Positions 6,334 to 13,287 of a stretch of 38,636 bases of DNA are shown here, piece by piece. Numbering within the stretch: the first letter of the stretch is position 1; each line of letters starts with the position of its first letter. The notes beneath the pieces are model-generated. The model was not told the DNA's origin. It made no database searches and saw only the letters and a program-made list of their open reading frames with translations. This stretch comes from Candidatus Woesearchaeota archaeon (lineage in GTDB: Archaea; Nanobdellota; Nanobdellia; Woesearchaeales; UBA12501), in the NCBI GenBank assembly GCA_014729495.1, contig WJJV01000006.1, positions 1-38,636 on the forward strand, written 5' to 3'. The translations under genes and the position numbers were made by a program.

Positions 6334-6803
6334 TTTATTTCCTCACAGCAGTGCTTGCATATATCGGCCTGGCAGGAGGGTTTGCTCTTGCTCAGATATC
6401 TCCAGAGGAGATGAAGCCTGGAAGGAAGTATTTTGATGCTCTTAATTACATCCTTTTCTCTCTCATAATGCTGATGCTGCTTTTCTTTGAGAGCCCCACA
6501 ATAGGCATAACAGTACTGCTGGCAATAAGCATATACATAAAGTTCGGCAGGCAGAAAGCGACACTGAAGATAGCTTATGGAGTCCTGGGAGCAGTGCTTG
6601 CTCTCCTGACATTTGACAAGTACATATTCATGATAACAGCATCACTCATATTCATGTTTGGCATTGTATCAGGAACATTATGCTCAATAAGGCACAGCCA
6701 GATGTCAAGGAAGCAGCAATTCCTTTACATTATGGGATCAAATGCCCTGTTCTTTCTGACAGCACTACCACTTTACTTTCTTGAGCTTAAGGTAATACCC
6801 TAG
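6321..6803 (+). CDS. polytopic membrane protein of unknown function
   Basis: A 160-residue integral membrane protein with about five hydrophobic segments (FLIYFLTAVLAYIGLAGGFA, YILFSLIMLMLLFF, IGITVLLAISIYI, then two more after the basic loop GRQKATLK). The start at 6321 (MEFLIYF) is preferred; an in-frame ATG at 6306 would add five residues. It overlaps the end of the dph2 fragment and, convergently, the last 39 bases of carS on the other strand. I do not recognise the family. The compact packing suggests it belongs to the coupled operon upstream. Confidence 0.7.
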   Translation: MEFLIYFLTAVLAYIGLAGGFALAQISPEEMKPGRKYFDALNYILFSLIMLMLLFFESPTIGITVLLAISIYIKFGRQKATLKIAYGVLGAVLALLTFDKYIFMITASLIFMFGIVSGTLCSIRHSQMSRKQQFLYIMGSNALFFLTALPLYFLELKVIP

Positions 6804-7325
6804 ATGATTTGCAGCTATATGCAAAGCTGGTGTCAGAACAAGTATTATAAGCACCACCTGCCATGAGGGCACATAAAGCACTGCCAGGAAAATCAGGGAT
6901 CCTATCACAAAATCTATCTGATCCCATGGCATGAACTTGGCGCCTGGCTTGATGTCAAGCTGCCTCTTGACAGCGCTCTCTATGAGATCTCCGAATATTG
7001 CGCCAAAACCCAGAAGGAATCCAGGAAGAACACTGTATGCCTGGAACATGGAATCATAATCAAACAGGCTGATGCTCTGGAATAAGGGAAGATTATAAAG
7101 CCATTCCTGCAACAGGAACACAAGTATTCCAGCAATTCCAGCAACAAGAAGCCCCCTGAAAGTCTTGTGCGCACCGAAAAGAGACTTTCCCCTAAGCTTT
7201 ATCTTAGGAGCTATGGGCTTTGCAAGAGGCTTGAATGTGCTCTTGAAGAGCACAGGAGCCATGTTAGCTGCATAAGCAGGAAGCATGAAGTACAATGCCT
7301 GTGCTATCATCAATAAAAATCCCAT
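6765..7325 (-). CDS. carS: CDP-archaeol synthase
   Basis: A 186-residue membrane enzyme that activates digeranylgeranylglycerol phosphate with CTP to give CDP-archaeol, the branch point of archaeal polar lipids. It has about four to five hydrophobic segments and the family signatures LPAYAANMAPVLF at the N-terminus, GHKTFRG-like (FGAHKTFRGLL) in the middle, and GDLIESAVKRQLDIKPG...PWDQIDFVIGSL in the catalytic region. Its length is normal. An alternative Met lies five residues in. It is the last gene of the lipid operon and overlaps convergently with the membrane protein gene on the plus strand. Confidence 0.92.
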   Translation of the reverse strand: MGFLLMIAQALYFMLPAYAANMAPVLFKSTFKPLAKPIAPKIKLRGKSLFGAHKTFRGLLVAGIAGILVFLLQEWLYNLPLFQSISLFDYDSMFQAYSVLPGFLLGFGAIFGDLIESAVKRQLDIKPGAKFMPWDQIDFVIGSLIFLAVLYVPSWQVVLIILVLTPALHIAANHLGYYLKLKKVKW

Positions 7326-7374
7326 TTTTTGTAAATTCTGCCGATCTCTTGCTGATTATCACTGCTTTTTCAGA

Positions 7375-7809
7375 TCATATCATGCTGACAAGATAAGCTA
7401 CAATGAATCCCAGCAGCATACCCACTATCACCTGTGTCAATGAGTGGCCTGCCAGCTCTTTTACAGCCATCTTCTTATGCAGCTTAAGAGCCTTGAGTAT
7501 TGCATTGAGTATGCTTGTATGATGGCCCACCGCCTTCCTTATTGTAAGAGAATCATATATGGTCATTATAGCTATGACAAGCACTACAGCAAATAGTGCA
7601 GTGACTCCCTGCTTGATATAGACTGATGTGGCAAGTGCTGTGACAACTGCTGTGTGGCCTGATGGCATGCCCCCAGTAGAGAAGAACAGGCTGGTATTGA
7701 GCTTCCTGTCCTTCAGATAGTCTATCACTATCTTTATAAGCTGAGCTATGACTACAGCAACAAGACATGAAAAAAAGATAGGGTTCAATAATATCTCTGC
7801 AAAATTCAT
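7375..7809 (-). CDS. divergent PAP2-family membrane phosphatase
   Basis: A 144-residue protein of the divergent PAP2 (acid phosphatase/vanadium-dependent haloperoxidase-related, DUF212) family. It has four hydrophobic segments, with the motif GGMPSGHTAVV around residues 46-56 and the second His in AVGHH. Members are thought to dephosphorylate lipid or isoprenoid phosphates, but activity is not established for most. GAGGTGA sits five bases before the ATG. Its place between archaetidylserine synthase and CarS argues for a role in lipid phosphate turnover, for example removing a phosphate from an archaeol intermediate. Confidence 0.85.
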   Translation of the reverse strand: MNFAEILLNPIFFSCLVAVVIAQLIKIVIDYLKDRKLNTSLFFSTGGMPSGHTAVVTALATSVYIKQGVTALFAVVLVIAIMTIYDSLTIRKAVGHHTSILNAILKALKLHKKMAVKELAGHSLTQVIVGMLLGFIVAYLVSMI

Positions 7810-7838
7810 TTTTTCACCTCATATTTATGATTTTATGT

Positions 7839-8372
7839 CTACAATATCTTCTTAATCCTGAAAGGGCTTATCATAAGACCTGCTGAACAGAGGAATACGA
7901 TGAAGTAATACTCAGCAGGAAGCATGGCAAAGTATAGGATTGGGAATATTATGCCGTTCAGTGTTATTGGCATTCCCTGATACACTCCTTTTGCCTTTGT
8001 TATGTTGAACCTCGCAAGCCTCAGTGCTCCGCAGACCACAAGTATGATGCATGATACAGCAAGCACTGTCTCCCACATGCCCTGAAGAGCCTGGCCTGCA
8101 TACACATATCCGAACACTGCAGGTGCAGCTCCGAATGATATAATATCTGCAAGGGAGTCAAGCTCTTTTCCGAACTCATGGGTCTTATTGAGCTTCCTGG
8201 CTATCTTGCCGTCAAGATAATCAAATATGACAGCTGTTATCATGAAGACAACAGCAGAGAAATATTCGCCTCTGATGGCATAGAAAATAGACAGCATACC
8301 AAAAGAAGCATTCAGCAGTGTGAACACATCTGAGACAGCGATATCTTTTCTTAGATTCATGTACAGACTCAT
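7839..8372 (-). CDS. pssA: archaetidylserine synthase (CDP-alcohol phosphatidyltransferase)
   Basis: A 177-residue membrane enzyme that replaces the CMP of CDP-archaeol with serine. The CDP-alcohol phosphotransferase signature is complete: Asp51, Asp54-Gly55, Ala58-Arg59, Gly68, Asp72 and Asp76 in the canonical spacing. Hydrophobic helices flank it. The serine specificity is inferred from the adjacent decarboxylase gene, since the signature alone would also fit glycerol or inositol transferases. An in-frame Met at residue 5 is an alternative start. The gene is 17 bases downstream of the decarboxylase gene. Confidence 0.9.
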   Translation of the reverse strand: MSLYMNLRKDIAVSDVFTLLNASFGMLSIFYAIRGEYFSAVVFMITAVIFDYLDGKIARKLNKTHEFGKELDSLADIISFGAAPAVFGYVYAGQALQGMWETVLAVSCIILVVCGALRLARFNITKAKGVYQGMPITLNGIIFPILYFAMLPAEYYFIVFLCSAGLMISPFRIKKIL

Positions 8373-8389
8373 CCTCTTTTTTGATTATT

Positions 8390-9049
8390 TTATTCTGTTT
8401 CTGGTCTTCTGCTTCTGGCAGGCACTGCAATCACAGTCTCGCCGTCAACAACCTTCTCGCCTTCTTCAACCTTGAGCTTCAGCCCTCTGGATCTTGGCAC
8501 CACAAGGCAGACCTGGCTTCCGAACTTAATAAGACCAATTTCCTGGCCTTTTTTAATGTTTTGGTTTTTTCCTGCAAAGCACACTATCCTCTTGGCCACA
8601 AGCCCTGCTATCTGTATGACTTTCATCCTGCCATATTCTGTCTGCATGAGTATCTCATTCTTCTCATTCTCTACTGTGGCCTCAAGCTGGTCTGAACCGA
8701 GCACAGCATTGAGCAGTCTGCCTTCCATGTATCTGACTTTTAATACTCTGGCATCAGCAGGAGCTCTCTGGAAGTGCACATTAAGAGGAGTCATGACAAT
8801 CACTATGACCCAGCACTTCTTTGCAACATCTTTTGTGAATGCCTTGATCTTTCCGACAGGATGTTTCTTTATAATTGCAGAACTGCCATCAATGCTGAGA
8901 ATCTTTATTATCTTTCCGTCAGCAGGAGACACTATGCCTTTGCTTGGTATGTTCCTATGCGGCTTTCTCAGGAACCAAAGATGATAGAAGAGGAAAATAA
9001 GGATAATGATCGTGATGATTGATGATAGGATATATATGACCCATGCCAT
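8390..9049 (-). CDS. asd: archaetidylserine decarboxylase, PSD family
   Basis: A 219-residue protein of the short phosphatidylserine decarboxylase family. One N-terminal membrane helix (WVIYILSSIITIIILIFLFY) precedes the SPADGKI motif and the MTPLNVHFQRAP block. The C-terminal KFGSQVCLVVP contains the self-cleavage site. In this family the chain is cut at Gly-Ser and the Ser becomes a pyruvoyl group that decarboxylates the lipid head group, giving archaetidylethanolamine. The residue after Ser is Gln here rather than the more common Arg, Thr or Ser. It starts three bases after the small Cys protein gene and is followed by pssA, so both head-group steps are co-expressed. Confidence 0.9.
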   Translation of the reverse strand: MAWVIYILSSIITIIILIFLFYHLWFLRKPHRNIPSKGIVSPADGKIIKILSIDGSSAIIKKHPVGKIKAFTKDVAKKCWVIVIVMTPLNVHFQRAPADARVLKVRYMEGRLLNAVLGSDQLEATVENEKNEILMQTEYGRMKVIQIAGLVAKRIVCFAGKNQNIKKGQEIGLIKFGSQVCLVVPRSRGLKLKVEEGEKVVDGETVIAVPARSRRPETE

Positions 9050-9052
9050 TTT

Positions 9053-9241
9053 TTACTGCTCTTCTAGAAGATCCTGCACAATCTGTTCAGGATTTATACG
9101 TGTATTCCTGTATTTAGGCTCGCTCATCTGATCATCCTTGAACTGCGAGCACTCAGCCTTATTGTCCCAATAGAACCAGCATTTGCTTCCGAATATCTTC
9201 CAGCTTGCGCATTCTTTGCACACTTCGCTCTTTGGCCCCAT
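9053..9241 (-). CDS. small four-Cys protein heading the lipid operon
   Basis: A 62-residue protein with Cys8, Cys11, Cys21 and Cys31 in an aromatic-rich segment (ASWKIFGSKCWFYWDNK). This pattern is suited to one zinc ion or iron-sulfur site. The C-terminal half is charged and helical. No named family is recognised. The ATG at 9241 is chosen because a TATA box lies 24-34 bp upstream. The decarboxylase gene begins three bases after its stop, so it is the promoter-proximal gene of the lipid operon and could be a regulator or accessory subunit. Confidence 0.7.
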   Translation of the reverse strand: MGPKSEVCKECASWKIFGSKCWFYWDNKAECSQFKDDQMSEPKYRNTRINPEQIVQDLLEEQ

Positions 9242-9264
9242 GATAATATTTTTGATATAGAGAC

Positions 9265-9275
9265 CATATATAAAT
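9265..9275 (-). promoter_or_regulatory. TATA box of the polar-lipid operon
   Basis: ATTTATATATG on the minus strand is centred about 29 bp before the ATG at 9241. No other strong TATA box is evident before carS, so a single transcript from here may cover the small Cys protein, asd, pssA, the PAP2 gene and carS. Confidence 0.65.
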
Positions 9276-9297
9276 GTTTTGATAAGGCTTACCAAAA

Positions 9298-9309
9298 ACT
9301 ATTTAAATG
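9298..9309 (+). promoter_or_regulatory. TATA box for tRNA-Asn
   Basis: ACTATTTAAATG lies about 30 bp before the tRNA 5' end and back to back with the lipid-operon promoter. Confidence 0.55.
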
Positions 9310-9332
9310 CGCCTCTTTATTTTCAGGTTTAA

Positions 9333-9468
9333 GCCCCTGTAGCTTAGTAGGTGCTTTTTGAGCTAACTCTTAAGGCTATAAAGAGCGCACGGCTGTTAAT
9401 CTATTAAGCAGCCACCGTGAAATCCAGGGATTCGGTAAAGGTCACCAGTTCAAGTCTGGTCAGGGGCG
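9333..9468 (+). tRNA. tRNA-Asn(GTT) with three introns
   Basis: Acceptor GCCCCTG pairs with CAGGGGC, discriminator G. T-arm is ACCAG-TTCAAGT-CTGGT. Anticodon stem CACGG pairs with CCGTG after removal of a 15-base insert (ATCTATTAAGCAGCC) at 37/38, leaving CTGTTAA, anticodon GTT. Two more inserts are needed to reach a normal cloverleaf. About 28 bases lie in the D loop after AGTAGGT and contain the arms CTTTTTGAG and CTCTTAAGG. About 19 bases lie between the anticodon stem and AGGTC in the variable region. Without them the sequence is an ordinary 73-base archaeal tRNA-Asn. Splice points are inferred to within a few bases. Confidence 0.82.
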
Positions 9469-9567
9469 CTAAAGGGCTGCATTGAAAAATGCAGCCCACT
9501 TCTATTCACTAACCACTGGACATGTGTTGCCCTAAAATTATTAAACAGATGATTTATTATTCTAACT

Positions 9568-10362
9568 ATGTATCAAAAACTAGACTTATCTGATGTTTCT
9601 TGGAGCAAGAATGATATAAAGAATGCAATAAAGTTGCCTACTCATTTGACAGAAGATCTATCCCACTTCTTAGGGATACATTATGGGGATGGATACATGA
9701 AGGTACAGAAAAGAAGTAAAAGAATAGACTATAGGTTGATTTATAGTGGACATTCCATCAATGAACAAGATTGGTATGAAAATTACATCTCACATTTGAT
9801 TAAAAGATTATTCAATAAAGATGTAGTGCCAAGAAAGACCGTTAAGAACACAATAAGGATATATTTCTGCTCAAAAGCTATTATTGAATTCTTAAATAAG
9901 GCTTGTGAAGTTCCATACAGTCCAAAGATCAATATTAAGATTCCTTCAATAGTCTTAGAATCAGAAGAATTCTGCATTAAGAGTGCTTTCCTTAGGGGTT
10001 TAGCTGATACAGATTTTAGCCTTGTATTCAAAGGAAAATGCAAAAAATATTCTAACCACAAACCTACAATAGACCATAAGACATCAGATATTAGATTACA
10101 TGAAGATATCAAAAAGTTGTTATCAGATCTGGATTTCAATTTCTGTAGTGGAAGAACAAAGAATTTTAGGAAAGGTAAGGCTCATGACAGTTATTATATC
10201 CAGATTAATGGAAAAGAAAACTTGAAAAAGTGGATGAAGAATATAGGATTTTCTTCATCTAATCATCTAACAAAGTATGAAGTATGGAAGAAATATGGTT
10301 TTTTGGTGCCTAAAACAGATATACATAGAAGAAAGTCCTTATTAAAGATATTTGAGCCGTAA
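9568..10362 (+). CDS. free-standing LAGLIDADG homing endonuclease
   Basis: A 264-residue DNA endonuclease. Two LAGLIDADG dodecapeptides are visible: LSHFLGIHYGDGYM near residues 28-41 and SAFLRGLADTDFSL near 138-151, each with an acidic catalytic residue. Two motifs in one chain imply a monomer that cuts a long asymmetric site and promotes copying of its own DNA. It is not inside an intron or intein: it lies about 100 bp after tRNA-Asn and 35 bp before tRNA-Ile. Base composition is AT-richer than the neighbours, consistent with transfer. It might originally have come from, or still target, one of the adjacent intron-bearing tRNA genes. Confidence 0.88.
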   Translation: MYQKLDLSDVSWSKNDIKNAIKLPTHLTEDLSHFLGIHYGDGYMKVQKRSKRIDYRLIYSGHSINEQDWYENYISHLIKRLFNKDVVPRKTVKNTIRIYFCSKAIIEFLNKACEVPYSPKINIKIPSIVLESEEFCIKSAFLRGLADTDFSLVFKGKCKKYSNHKPTIDHKTSDIRLHEDIKKLLSDLDFNFCSGRTKNFRKGKAHDSYYIQINGKENLKKWMKNIGFSSSNHLTKYEVWKKYGFLVPKTDIHRRKSLLKIFEP

Positions 10363-10371
10363 TATTTATAA
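10361..10371 (+). promoter_or_regulatory. TATA box for tRNA-Ile
   Basis: AATATTTATAA starts at the stop codon of the endonuclease gene, about 30 bp before the tRNA 5' end. The endonuclease gene thus ends exactly where the tRNA promoter begins. Confidence 0.6.
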
Positions 10372-10396
10372 ATGAACCTTATTAGAACAGCATTAA

Positions 10397-10532
10397 GGGC
10401 CCGTGGCTTAGTCTGGAGCTGGTCATAATAATGATCAACGGATCATTAGAGCACACGTTCCTTGTAGACACTGCCTATAAGGATGTGAAACTGATAATCG
10501 TGCGGTCCCGTGTTCAAATCACGGCGGGCCCA
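10397..10532 (+). tRNA. tRNA-Ile(GAT) with two non-canonical introns
   Basis: Acceptor GGGCCCG pairs with CGGGCCC, discriminator A, T-arm CCGTG-TTCAAAT-CACGG. The anticodon loop CTGATAA (GAT) is followed by stem strand TCGTG. Its partner CACGA is split: CACG, then about 32 bases, then A just before the loop. This places an intron at about position 30/31. A second insert of about 30 bases lies in the D loop after AGTCTGGA and contains the perfect hairpin ATGATC/GATCAT. With both removed the gene is a standard archaeal tRNA-Ile. There is no intron at the canonical 37/38 site. Confidence 0.82.
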
Positions 10533-10544
10533 TGGAATAAAGGC

Positions 10545-10630
10545 AAAATCCCGATGAGCTTGCGAGTCGGGATTATGCCTTTTTACATGCTTGATAATCC
10601 CAGACAAGCTTGCGAGTCGGGATTATCTTT
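10545..10630. repeat. pair of GATAATCCC-type hairpins
   Basis: Two tandem hairpins, each with the loop region GCTTGCGAGTCGGGATTAT. One reads GGCAAAATCCCGAT...TCGGGATTATGCC and the other TTGATAATCCCAGAC...GTCGGGATTATC. The same module occurs inside both copies of the larger element (about 2660-2697 and 5089-5147). The rest of the gap up to 10755 is AT-rich with nothing recognisable. Confidence 0.65.
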
Positions 10631-10755
10631 GCATTTGAATAAGAGTAATCCAGACGAAGTAAGAATTTATTATTCTTTAGAATGGTTAATGATCTATTTG
10701 AGGATAGAGGGTAAGATTATACTGGAGAATATTCTTATCTAAAAATTAATTATTT

Positions 10756-11433
10756 TCACCCTAACTTAATCCCTTTCTCTCTAAGGACTTCAAATGCTTT
10801 CTCTCTTGCATGCTTAAGCTCATGCAGAGTGTGGGCATCGCTGTTGACATAGACCCTGTCTGCTCTTTCCAGCAGGATATCCAGGTTAGCCATGTCAGTC
10901 CTGTTGTTCATCATATTAGCTCCATTTATCTCCATGGCAACACCATAATCATTTGCAGCCTTTATGACCTCTTTGATGTCCACTGCATCACTGAAATGCT
11001 TTATGCATGGATGCCCGATGAATGCTATCTTCTTATGGTACTGCTTTATTGCATTGAGATATCCTTTTGTGATTGTATCTTTGGAGCTTTGGAGCTGATA
11101 TACCTTAGGATGCGCAGAGAGTATCAGGAACTCAGCAGGCTCATCACTGAGATGATCGCAGATATCCCCTTCCTCATTTAGAAGGTCGCCCTCAACACCG
11201 AATATGACCTCAACATCATTGATCTCATTCTTCCATCTATTGATATTATCTCTTCCTGATACCCTGCATTTTCCTTTTGCATCAAGGCAGGCCTGGCTGT
11301 GGTCAGTTATCGCTATCTTATTTAATCCAATCTTTCCTGCAAAATAGACTATCTCAAAAACTGAGTTCATGCCGTCAGAATAGTTCATGCTGTGCATGTG
11401 GTAATCTTCCTTTCCTGGATTGATGATGTTCAT
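10756..11433 (-). CDS. PHP-domain metal-dependent phosphoesterase
   Basis: A 225-residue PHP-fold protein. The metal-binding motifs are in order: DYHMHSMNYSDG at the N-terminus, ITDHSQ, a Glu in FGVEGD, LILSAHP, IGHP, and a C-terminal VNSDAHT. The set resembles histidinol-phosphatase-type and other PHP hydrolases that act on phosphate monoesters or nucleic-acid ends with two or three metals. The substrate is not deducible, and no histidine pathway genes are nearby. The start at 11433 is favoured (GGTG upstream, TATA-like TTAAATATA about 35 bp before); an ATG at 11451 would add six residues. It is divergent from the Hel308-like gene. Confidence 0.82.
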   Translation of the reverse strand: MNIINPGKEDYHMHSMNYSDGMNSVFEIVYFAGKIGLNKIAITDHSQACLDAKGKCRVSGRDNINRWKNEINDVEVIFGVEGDLLNEEGDICDHLSDEPAEFLILSAHPKVYQLQSSKDTITKGYLNAIKQYHKKIAFIGHPCIKHFSDAVDIKEVIKAANDYGVAMEINGANMMNNRTDMANLDILLERADRVYVNSDAHTLHELKHAREKAFEVLREKGIKLG

Positions 11434-11567
11434 ACTTGCACCATAATTCATGATCAATAGCTTATATTTAAGCTTTTTTACTTTTAGCACTATATGATAG
11501 TAATAATATAGGGCAATGATATAGGAACAATAATCTGCTGTACAATAAGGGCATAAATCACAAAAAA

Positions 11568-11576
11568 GATATAAAC
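11568..11576 (+). promoter_or_regulatory. TATA box of the Hel308-like gene
   Basis: GATATAAAC is centred about 25 bp before the ATG at 11597, and GGAG lies just before the ATG. The truncated helicase gene therefore appears to have its own expression signals, which favours a functional shortened gene over random decay. Confidence 0.5.
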
Positions 11577-11596
11577 AACCAGATTTATGCAGGAGT

Positions 11597-13186
11597 ATGC
11601 CAAAAAAAGTGATCCTTAACATAAACCAGCCAACAGACAACCCAGCAGTGGATCTTGTTCTTGACACACTGGAAAAGAAGAAGCAGGCCCTTGTATTCGT
11701 CAACACAAAGAGAGGCGCAGAGAGAGCAGCTGAGGACATTGCCAAAAAGACCAACATCAAGGATGCTGCTTACAAGGCCCAGCTTGAAAAGATTTCACAC
11801 GATATTCTTAAGGCGCTTCCAAAGCCCACAAGGCAGTGCGAGCGAGAGGCATTCTGCATAAAGAAAGGCATAGCTTTCCATCATGCAGGCCTTACCCAGA
11901 AGCAGAAGACGCTGATAGAGGATGCTTTCAGGGAGAGAGTGATAAAGATAATAGCATGCACCCCTACTCTTTCATTCGGGCTCAACCTTCCTGCATTCCG
12001 CGCTATCATCCGAGACCTCAAGAGATATACAAGGCATGGCCTGGACTGGATTCCAGTCCTTGAGTATCATCAGATGGCTGGAAGGTGTGGCCGTCCTGGC
12101 TCTGACAAGTGGGGCGAGGCCATATGCATTGCGCAGAATGAGTCAGACAAGGAGAAGATCACTGAGATGTTCCTCAATGGAGAATCAGAGGAGATATTCT
12201 CAAAGCTGGCAGTAGAGCCTGTTCTTCGTACTTATGTGCTTTCTCTTATTGCATCTGGGTTTGCGTCAAGCCAGGATGACCTTGAGGCATTCTTCTCAAA
12301 GACTTTCTGGGCTCACCAGTATGAGGACATGGACAAGCTTGGAGGCATAATCGACAGGATGGTGAGCCTTCTTGTTGATTTTGAGTTTGTGGAGTCATCA
12401 GGCAGCAGGTCAAGAGAGTTTGTGTCAGCTGATGAGGTCGGAGGGAACAGCAGACTGGCTGCAACAAGGCTCGGCAAGAGGGTTGCTGAACTGTACATAG
12501 ATCCCCTGACTGCGCATAAGATGATAATTGCCATGCAGAGGGCTTCTGAGAAGATAGTGAATGAGTTCTCATTCATCCACCTTGTGTCATCCTGCCCTGA
12601 GCTAAGGCCCCTGCTCAAGGTCAGGTCAAAGGAATACGAGGAGATAGAGTCAAAGATAGCAGAACATGAGTCAAGCATAATTGTGCTTGAACCCTCACTG
12701 TATGATCCAGAGTATGAGGAGTTCCAGAACTCCATAAAGACTGCCCTGTTCTTCAATGACTGGATTGAAGAGAATGATGAAGAGGACCTTCTTGAGAAAT
12801 ATAATATAAGGCCTGGAGAGATAAAGGTCAAGCGCGATCTCGCTGACTGGCTGCTTTATACAGCAGAGGAGCTTGCCAGGCTGACAAAGAAGGCAGGTCT
12901 TCTGAAGGTCATAATCAAGTCAAGGATGAGACTGAGGTATGGTGTCAAAGAGGAGCTGCTGCCTCTGCTCAGGCTTGAAGGCATAGGAAGAGTGAGGGCA
13001 AGGAAGCTCTTCAGGAATGGCATAATAGATTCAGGAGAGGTAAGGAAGGCTGACCTGATGAAGCTTGTGCAGATATTAGGCAAGAACACTGCTATAAGGG
13101 TCAAGAAGCAGGTAGGCCAGGACTTTGACAAGGCCAAAGTGCCTGAGAGGAGAAGGAAAGGACAGGTAAGCCTGAAGGATTACTGA
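11597..13186 (+). CDS. hel308: Hel308-type helicase lacking the first RecA domain
   Basis: A 529-residue product covering the C-terminal three quarters of Hel308, a 3'-5' superfamily 2 helicase acting at stalled forks. Present are the second RecA domain (LVFVNTKRGAE, then HHAGLT, TPTLSFGLNLPA, and motif VI HQMAGRCGRPGSD at 158-170), the winged helix and ratchet region, and a final helix-hairpin-helix (RLEGIGRVRARKLF). A PCNA-binding-like end (QVSLKDY) follows. Absent are about 200 N-terminal residues with Walker A, the DEAH box and the Q motif, so this chain alone cannot hydrolyse ATP. The frame is open and conserved throughout, with a promoter and start codon. A split gene whose other half lies elsewhere is a good possibility. 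Confidence 0.85.
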   Translation: MPKKVILNINQPTDNPAVDLVLDTLEKKKQALVFVNTKRGAERAAEDIAKKTNIKDAAYKAQLEKISHDILKALPKPTRQCEREAFCIKKGIAFHHAGLTQKQKTLIEDAFRERVIKIIACTPTLSFGLNLPAFRAIIRDLKRYTRHGLDWIPVLEYHQMAGRCGRPGSDKWGEAICIAQNESDKEKITEMFLNGESEEIFSKLAVEPVLRTYVLSLIASGFASSQDDLEAFFSKTFWAHQYEDMDKLGGIIDRMVSLLVDFEFVESSGSRSREFVSADEVGGNSRLAATRLGKRVAELYIDPLTAHKMIIAMQRASEKIVNEFSFIHLVSSCPELRPLLKVRSKEYEEIESKIAEHESSIIVLEPSLYDPEYEEFQNSIKTALFFNDWIEENDEEDLLEKYNIRPGEIKVKRDLADWLLYTAEELARLTKKAGLLKVIIKSRMRLRYGVKEELLPLLRLEGIGRVRARKLFRNGIIDSGEVRKADLMKLVQILGKNTAIRVKKQVGQDFDKAKVPERRRKGQVSLKDY

Positions 13187-13256
13187 CAGTGCATCCTCAT
13201 TAGTTTCATTGATTTCCTTAATTTCTTTAGCACTCCAGAGTGCTAAAAATGGTTAA

Positions 13257-13265
13257 ATTTATATA
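13257..13265 (+). promoter_or_regulatory. TATA box of the gene at 13288
   Basis: TTTATATAT is centred 27 bp before the ATG at 13288. It supports that start over an upstream in-frame alternative. Confidence 0.65.
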
Positions 13266-13287
13266 TTATCTATTAAGATTTTCATAT

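Noticed and set aside
8472..8984. 170-codon plus-strand frame opposite the decarboxylase gene
   Set aside because: It is a shadow of a well-conserved enzyme on the other strand.
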